DNA of 64,000 nt from Dastarcus helophoroides (taxonomy: Eukaryota; Arthropoda; Insecta; Coleoptera; Bothrideridae): the NCBI GenBank assembly GCA_028583605.1, contig CM053327.1:17347629-17411628 (forward strand), in the 5' to 3' direction. The notes under the pieces were generated by a model. That model was not told the origin of the DNA, made no database searches, and saw only the letters and a program-made list of their open reading frames with translations. Of the stretch, positions 57,600 through 64,000 are shown in pieces; position 1 is the stretch's first letter, and each line of letters opens with the position of its first letter. The translations under genes were made by a program, and so were the position numbers.

Positions 57600-59520
57600 T
57601 TCATAAAGTTCGTTTTAACAAATACAAAAAATCAAATTTTTCTTGAAAATGTCGACTTAGTTTTTCAAAATTTATATTTTGTAATTTCGACTTTTTTGAA
57701 AAGTCCGAGTTAAAAATTTCGACATTTTTGAACATTTTTATTTTTTTTTAATTTCGTCTTTTCTCTAATTTTTTTCAAAATGTCAATCACTTTTGAATAT
57801 TTCGACTTTCTTTGAAAATGTATACTTTTTTGAAAATACTGACTTCTATTAAAAATTCCTGACTTATATTTCAAAATATTGATCTTTTGAAAATTCCTAC
57901 TGTTTTTGAAGAAATCGATGCAGTCCATGAAGTCGTGCAGAATTGCACTTTTTTTAATTTATTTTCGATATTTTAAAATACCCACTTTTATCGTAATTTC
58001 GACTCTTCTCGGAATTTTCACTTATGTTTGAAAACCTCCACTGCGAAAATTTTGACTTTTTCTCGAAATTTTAGCTTAATTTTGAAAATTTCGAACTTTT
58101 TTCGCTTTTTTCGAAAGTTCAACTTTTTAAAAACTTGACTTCTTTTCAAAATTTAGATTAATTTTTGAATATATTGACTTTATTTTGCATATTTGAATTT
58201 TGTGAAAAATTTCGACTTTTTAAAATTGTTGACCTATTTTATAAAATTTCACCTTTTATTTAATTTCCCCTCTTATCCAAATTTTTTAAAAATTTTCCCA
58301 AGTTTAACTTTTTTAAAAGAATTACATATTTTTGAAAATTTGAATATTTTGAAGGATTTCGAAGTTTTTCTCAAGATTTATGTACTTCTTGAAAATGACG
58401 TTTTTGAAAAATCTTACTTTGATTTTTATTCAAAATTTTCGACATATCTTAGAAAATTTCGAATTTCAAATTTTTCATTCTTTTAAACGTCCACATTTTC
58501 CAAAATTTGACTCATTTTGAAAATTCAACTCTTTCGCAATTTCGCCTTTTTTGCCCTAAGGGCAAGATTCTTGAGGCATACAAGACAGTCGGAGACAGCA
58601 AATTCCTGTGTGGTCCAGCTTGACACAGTGAAGAGTTCTGTCTACAGACTCTTTTTTCTATAGAACTTACAAGCTATGGAACTCGTTACCGAAAAGAATT
58701 TTCCCCAAATATTACAACCTATCCTTGTTTAAGAAGGCGGTTCATCGCCATCTATCCTTGTTTCCGCATTCCTACTCGCGGTGCTTTAAAGGCATAATGG
58801 GGTAACCTTTGCGAGTGAATTAAACTTAAAAAAAAATGTCTACTTTCTCCAAAACTTCAACTTTTTCTGGAAATCTAAACTTTTTGTTAATTTATACTAA
58901 ATTTTGACACAAAATTTCGACTCTTTCAAAATTATCTTTTCTTTTTGGTGATTCTATTACTGTGAAGTTTTATTTTTAAACTTCGATCCTACTCCAAAAT
59001 TTGCACTTTTTCTGAAAATTTCGACCCTTGCACAAAATTCTGTCTATTTCTCAAAGTTCTACCTATTCAATTTTTACTTTATTTCAGAAATTTCGACTGT
59101 TATGTAAATTTGACTCCTTTTTTAAAAATTCTATCAAAAATTTCGACTTCTCTTAATTTTTTTTTAGAATTTACACCATTTTCTGAAAATTTCGACCTTT
59201 TATCATCAAAATTTCGACTTTTCCTCGAATATTTGATTTCCGAAGAATTCCAACTTTTTTTCAGAAGTTCGACTTTTTATGAAAATTTAGATTTTTTCCC
59301 AAAACTTTAAATTTTTTCGAATCTTGGAATTTTTATGAATTTTTTTTTTTTAATTTGCCTTTCGTTAAAAAGTTTGAAGAATCTGACGTTTTAAACTGCG
59401 AATATAAAGCTGTCATTTTAAAAAGAAACATTTTTCAAGTTTTAGCTGAAGAGTTTCGAAAAAAAGTCGGAATTTAAAAGAATTTTCGAGTTTAAAATTG
59501 AAACATGGATTTTGAAGAAA
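57600..59520. repeat. T-rich ~20-bp tandem array inside the hAT-like element
   Basis: AAATTTCGACTTTTT and TTTGAAAATTTCGAC-type units in about 57600-58550 and 58835-59340, interrupted by a non-LTR 3' end. Polarity becomes A-rich after about 59460. Confidence 0.85.
58555..58835 (+). pseudogene. 3' end of the Jockey/CR1-like element
   Basis: CTTGAGGCATACAAGACAGT followed by CGGAGACAGCAAATTCC matches the inverse of the 31.6-31.85-kb copy and 22640-22940. It includes AACTCGTTACCGAAAAGAAT and the end GCGAGTGAATTAAACTTAAA. It encodes only the last residues of ORF2. This severely 5'-truncated copy is nested in an array. Confidence 0.85.
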
Positions 59521-60419
59521 AAATAAGCTGAAAAAGCCTGATTTTTAACTTTAAATTCCAAGAAAAAAAAGCTTCAACATTTTTGGAATTTTCAAAGTGG
59601 CAGCAGCTCCCTGGGCTTTCATGAAGGCGAGGGTTCCTGGCATTTGCCTCTATCTTTCGGGGGGGTGGCTGATATTGGTAGAAGAATAATTGTTGCTCTC
59701 CTACTTTACCGTTGTTTACCATTACGTGATTTTCAACACCGTAACTATCAACTAACAATAATATAGTAGTCCGTAAAAAATTATAAAAAATAAACACACA
59801 GCTGATAAAAATTCAATATGTTATGTTTTCTTTTACTAGACGTCTCTGACTCATTAATTAGAAAGTGAAGACCTTTATTATAATTAAGTAATTTACACAG
59901 TCAACAGCATTTATTTGAAAATTAGGCTTTTGTTTATTAACTTTGACCTGTCAAGTATTTTCGCAAGCCCTATTGACTTCAGCGCTGTATTTCTGGACGT
60001 TTCCGAGTAGTGAAGCGCTGAAACTAGATTTCGATTAGCGCGAAATCATGGCTGTTCTTGTATCATGATGCAAAATGGTATTAGCTGGGTATAGTATAGC
60101 TGATTCTACAAATTTATTCCTGTTTAAGGTGTTCAAAGCAAGAATGACAGGAACAACAAAAAGGAATTAAATTACTTTTTGTAATTTCAATTACTTTTAG
60201 GAATATAATTTCCCCATTACAACGTAATTTAAAAGAAGCAATCAGTATCTGTAATTAATTCCTATAACTGATGAATGTTCCATTACTTTTTAAAAATGAC
60301 AAAAATTACATATTAGATTACATTTTTTATCAAGGTTATGCAATTACAATTCCTTTTTTGAAAAATATAATTAAATTAGTAAAACATTACATTTTGTAAT
60401 GATTACTGCCCAGCAGTGA

Positions 60420-62050
60420 ATGATGCCAATTAAAATATAATCTACAGACTATACAACTTTTTTAGAAACTCGTACAAAATCAAAATATTAAACTGCATAT
60501 TAGCTTTTAAATTTGTCATTCATTTCAACTGAAATGATCCTGACTAGGTCGAAGGTTTCAGAAGCAGCAAATAATCTGTCTCACACTCTGCTTCTCGCCA
60601 CATTATTTTATCTCGTGTCATGTTGTAAAATATTGTCGCAACGTCACATGTTGACCTTGGTAAATTTTATCTTTCCAGTTTAATCCCATCAGAATTCGAC
60701 TGTGCTCGTTCTTTGTTTTGGCATGCATTCAGCTTGTTTACATATTGATTGCAATTTTATTCGAATCAGCAAGCAAACCGTTTAAACGTAAATAAATTGC
60801 GATTTACGCTGACTGTCGACCAAATAAAAATTTTGTAATAAATCGAAGAAATCAAATGGTTATTATGGTAATGCACATAATTGGCCTAGAAACCTATTTT
60901 CAATTCCCAATATAGAAGCGAAAATAGTAAAACTTTGTATCAGTCGAGTCGGTTAAAATGCTTCTGCAAAATTGTTGATCAATGAAAGTTCCATGTTCCT
61001 CACATCAGAGCCAAATTATTAAAAATTATAAAAAGAACTGAATTGCAATTACATATACGAAAATACAGGGTGCATAAATAGTACTGCACCCAATGAGATT
61101 GTATAAAAAAGGGCTTGACATTTAGATTTGAAGATTTTTTCAATATTGTGTTCTGTCAATAGTATTCGGTTATTTAAAAACTTTTTTCAACTACTCTTTC
61201 AACTAGTTTTTCAAAAAGTGATACTATTAAAGGTAATAAAATAAAAAGTTATATTTTCTGAATAACCTATGACTATTGTTATTTGTTTAAACAGATGTGG
61301 TTTAACAATAAATTTAGTCGACCATTACAGCAAATATCATTAAATAAGAAGGAAGCTCTATGTTTAAAAATAAACCGAGAAATAAAAAAACATACGTTAT
61401 CAAAAAACAAACCATAAAAATTCGTAACAATAAAGATTTTAACCTAGGTAACAAAAGGAAACATTAATAAAAATAGATCTATTTAAGCGTTTGGACAAAT
61501 GCCATCATTTAGCATTGAAGATAAATTTAATTATCTTAATACCTACAGTTCCTGTACGAATTATTTTAAAGTATACCATAGTAAAAATGTGATAAAGGTT
61601 AAATCAGTTAAATAAAGTAAAATAATTCTTAATCGCATTCAACATGCAATATAAGTAACCAACAAGGTTGTTCATTATTCATCATTGATATTGACCTCCA
61701 TAATTATATTAAAGCTCTCCTCATGTTGTTCGTTAGCGATCTATAAATAACTATGAGAACTGTAAAACAATTAGGATGTAATTTTCGATAAAACGAAATC
61801 GTAACATTACACCAACTATTTATCAATAGAAGCAATCTTTTTCCTTTGCGATCACAATACCTATAAGCCTATTCTGCTCAATTAATTTTGATACCAGAAT
61901 ATAATACCAACGTGTAAGTTGAGGTTAATATTACCATGACTATATGATAAAAATGAAATTCTTAGAAAATTCTCGGCGATTTTAACTGGTTTCCATGTCA
62001 ATAAAGTATTAATTTAACAAAACATTTAGAGAATTAATCGATTTGGACGG
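60420..62050. other. no recognisable gene
   Basis: AT-rich. ACAGGGTGCATAAATAGTAC followed by TGCACCC near 61067 is a short hairpin resembling a TE end, without a partner. Confidence 0.35.
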
Positions 62051-62059
62051 ATTCACATT

Positions 62060-62240
62060 TTTAATATGCTTTTTATTAACTCGCGTATTCACATTTTTAT
62101 TAACTCACTTTCTTGTCTGAAATTGAAAAATAGATTCAATCGACGTTTGACATGCGGCAGACTTGGTAAATTTTGCAATCGATGTTAAACTAACTTCCCG
62201 AGAGCTAGAGACGTAAATCTTCCTGGATAACAATGAAATA
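62060..62240 (+). repeat. interspersed repeat, uninterrupted copy 2
   Basis: TTTTTATTAACTCACTTTCT, TGTCTGAAATTG, GATTCAATCGACGTTTGACA and AAACTAACTTCCCGAGAGCT match 51960-52101 plus 53805-53850. It provides the empty site for the 52.1-kb mariner. Confidence 0.75.
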
Positions 62241-62409
62241 TTTTAAAATCAAACATGATAATACTGAGAAAAGAAAAAACTTGTTTCGAGAAATGTTCAT
62301 AATCTATACATGTCCAATAAAATTCTTTATCTTTTATTGAAAACCCCATCAGAATCGTTTTAGCCGCTTCAGGGTTATCTCATTTTCGGACAAACCTATA
62401 CTCAGTTAG

Positions 62410-62546
62410 ATAGACAAACAGTTAAGACAGACAGAAAGACGGATAAACAGACAGGCGGGACAGACGGACAGGCGGACAGACGGACAGACGGACAGACGGA
62501 CAGACGGACAGACGGACAGACGGACAGACACACAGGCAGACAGACA
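62410..62546 (+). repeat. (ACGGACAG)n minisatellite
   Basis: CAGACGGA repeated about eight times in the centre, with degenerate GACAGACA flanks. It follows TCATTTTCGGACAAACC. A short relative (GGACAAACAGACAGACAAAC) occurs at about 30033, so it may be the 3' tail region of a TE family. Confidence 0.9.
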
Positions 62547-62549
62547 ATA

Positions 62550-63480
62550 AACGTAACCATATTTGTATGGATGTCTGTACCGCGTAGATAATTACCAGAT
62601 TATAAAAAGACCCTATTGTGTAATCACAGATACTTTAATTTTATTAACATAGATTCTGGGTTACAGCAATACACTTTCAAAGATTGCGCTTGCAATTCAA
62701 GAAATGTGAAAAATTCTAACGTGATGACCTATAATTAGCCCCATTTCACTCGATGCTGCAGAGGTAAACAGCAATGTTAGGAAACGATTAATTTTAAACG
62801 GCAACAAAACCGTCCTAATTTGTAATTCCCTTTTGAACACAGGCCGGCGTTGTGCAGTATTTTATATGGCCTTCATCACATATTAATGTGGCACCAGCGC
62901 AACAAAGCCTTTTAAAATGAACATGGGACTGCAGCCCTAAATGTTTTAAAACGTATTTCTCGTTAATAAATATAACCAGTGATCTGGTTAGAATAAATGT
63001 CACATAATAATCGACAATGACCTACTTGTTCTGTACATATTGTTTACGTATAATAAGAGTTAATGTAGCTGTGAATGTTCATGTATTTATGAGTAAATGT
63101 TGTAATTATTGTTGACGGGTAGATTATAATTCATCTCATAATTATACTTCTCTATTAGCGATAAAAAGGATAGGCATATTCTTTACGTTTAAATATTAAG
63201 AAATATTAAAAAAGAAAAACCTTTTAATATCATCTACGCCCTCAAATAATAATAAATGACGAATACGAAAATTTTTTAAGGAGCTTGTTGTTTACTGGCG
63301 AATCAACTTTTTTCTTCATAGATGCCACCATCCTCAAATGGTTCGAAAAAAAGAACACTTTAGCATTGTTATAAGTTATAAGTACACTGTACCTACTTGA
63401 AGAAATGAAATATGCGCTGTTAGGAAATTAAGTCATTGGCACATCTTTCATAATCAAAGACCTTATAGTCGGCATATGTT
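62550..63480. other. no recognisable gene
   Basis: AT-rich non-array sequence. A 62-residue ORF at 62815-63003 (minus) has no recognisable motif. Confidence 0.35.
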
Positions 63481-63485
63481 TAAAA

Positions 63486-63610
63486 TATGCTTCGAAATTA
63501 AATAATCCGGGAGTTTGTGCTTTAAACATTAATTTTGGGGATGCATCCTGATAAACAGTGTAAAATAAATGAAGTTATTTTCATATTAGTTTTAAGTGTA
63601 TGGAAATATA
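63486..63610 (+). repeat. interspersed repeat shared with 24.4 kb
   Basis: See the copy at 24455. TATGCTTCGAAATTAAATAA, AAACATTAATTTTGGGGATG, TTTTCATATTAGTTTTAAGT. Confidence 0.65.
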
Positions 63611-64000
63611 TGCAGTTATACCCACATGTTAGGGACAACACCTGTTTTAAAATTAAGCACTCTATATACTTAAGGCATTATGAAGTTTATACAGCCGATA
63701 TTGTTAATATTTGATGCACAATATATTTATTAAATATTCGTGAAGATTTAGAAAGAATATATGGGCACTGTTCTATTTTACGACTTCATGGATCAACAGG
63801 ACGTTTATTATGAGCCAGTAAGTTACATTAGTTGCAGTAGTACCTTTCGTAGCATAGGGCAAGGATATCTCGTAAATAAAACGGAATATATTATAACGAA
63901 ATGTAAATTATAGAATTTAGTACGTAAGAAAATTTTCTATAAAGATCTGATAAGGGAAAGCGGCCGCGATAATGAAGCAAACGGCAGGTAAGCGTTCCAG
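63611..64000. other. no recognisable gene
   Basis: AT-rich sequence to the window edge. Nothing supportable. Confidence 0.35.

Larger units (their letters stand above)
57252..60416. mobile_element. hAT-like element with array cargo, 3.2 kb
   Basis: Left end CAGAGTTGGGCAAATTACTT and inverted right end CACTGCTGGGCAGTAATCAT share CA.G.TGGGCA. Both sub-terminal zones (57270-57420 and 60160-60400) are rich in ATTACTTTT and AATTACATT motifs, a known signature of one hAT family. A target duplication is unclear (flanks share TGAT only). The interior carries a T-rich array and a non-LTR 3' fragment. No transposase. Confidence 0.7.

Overview
This is AT-rich eukaryotic DNA, almost certainly from an insect. 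It holds no intact protein-coding gene that I can recognise. Every recognisable coding trace belongs to a decayed transposable element: mariner (two or three lineages), Tc1-like, a DUF4817/DDE-type transposon, a Jockey/CR1-like non-LTR retrotransposon, an R1/I-like non-LTR element with an RNase H domain, and a Penelope-like element (PLE) with a GIY-YIG endonuclease. This mixture, with non-coding hAT-like and piggyBac-like elements, is typical of arthropod intergenic or long-intron DNA. I cannot assign an order from the sequence alone.

The most conspicuous component is a degenerate tandem array with a period of roughly 18-21 bp. On one strand it reads approximately TTTCGACTTTTTTCAAAA and on the other TTTTGAAAAAAGTCGAAA. 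It fills large parts of 2.9-5.9, 9.1-12.1, 12.6-13.6, 15.1-17.5, 20.3-22.6, 25.2-28.1, 39.2-41.5, 46.1-49.6 and 57.6-59.5 kb. At five places the array lies between inverted termini like those of hAT transposons. Two of these (9032-12242 and 14681-17613) have perfect 8-bp target-site duplications, GTTTAACT and GTTACGAG. The arrays are therefore best read as the cargo of non-autonomous hAT-like elements, not as free satellites.

Layout: an R1/I-like RNase H remnant (1.8-2.7 kb); an array element with a nested piggyBac-like MITE (2.8-6.0); a mariner 5' fragment (7.25-7.76); an array hAT (9.0-12.2); an array with a foldback element (12.6-13.6); a long-inverted-repeat element split by an array hAT (14.4-18.4); a Jockey-like fragment interrupted by an array (19.8-22.9); an array with a PLE foldback (25-28); a PLE foldback (29.3); the longest Jockey-like copy (31.6-34.1, minus); PLE 3' part with GIY-YIG and a head-to-head duplicate (35.5-36.6); arrays and a PLE core (39-41.5); a mariner 3' part and purine microsatellite (41.6-42.5); a Tc1-like copy (43.8-44.9); an array hAT with nested mariner and MITE (45.9-49.9); a second Tc1-like copy (50.2-51.1); a mariner containing a MITE and an internal duplication (52.1-53.8); a DUF4817-type transposase remnant (55.1-56.0); an array hAT (57.3-60.4); and mostly unassigned DNA to the end.

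The most interesting points are: (i) the hAT-like elements carrying approximately 20-bp arrays; (ii) a hammerhead-like core (CTGAAGA, stem, GAAAC) shared by the PLE terminus and dispersed solo copies, one of them enclosed by a perfect 21-bp inverted repeat; (iii) a GIY-YIG endonuclease segment duplicated head-to-head; and (iv) nested insertions whose empty sites can be read from paralogous copies inside this same window. No tRNA, rRNA, CRISPR or bacterial operon features were seen.
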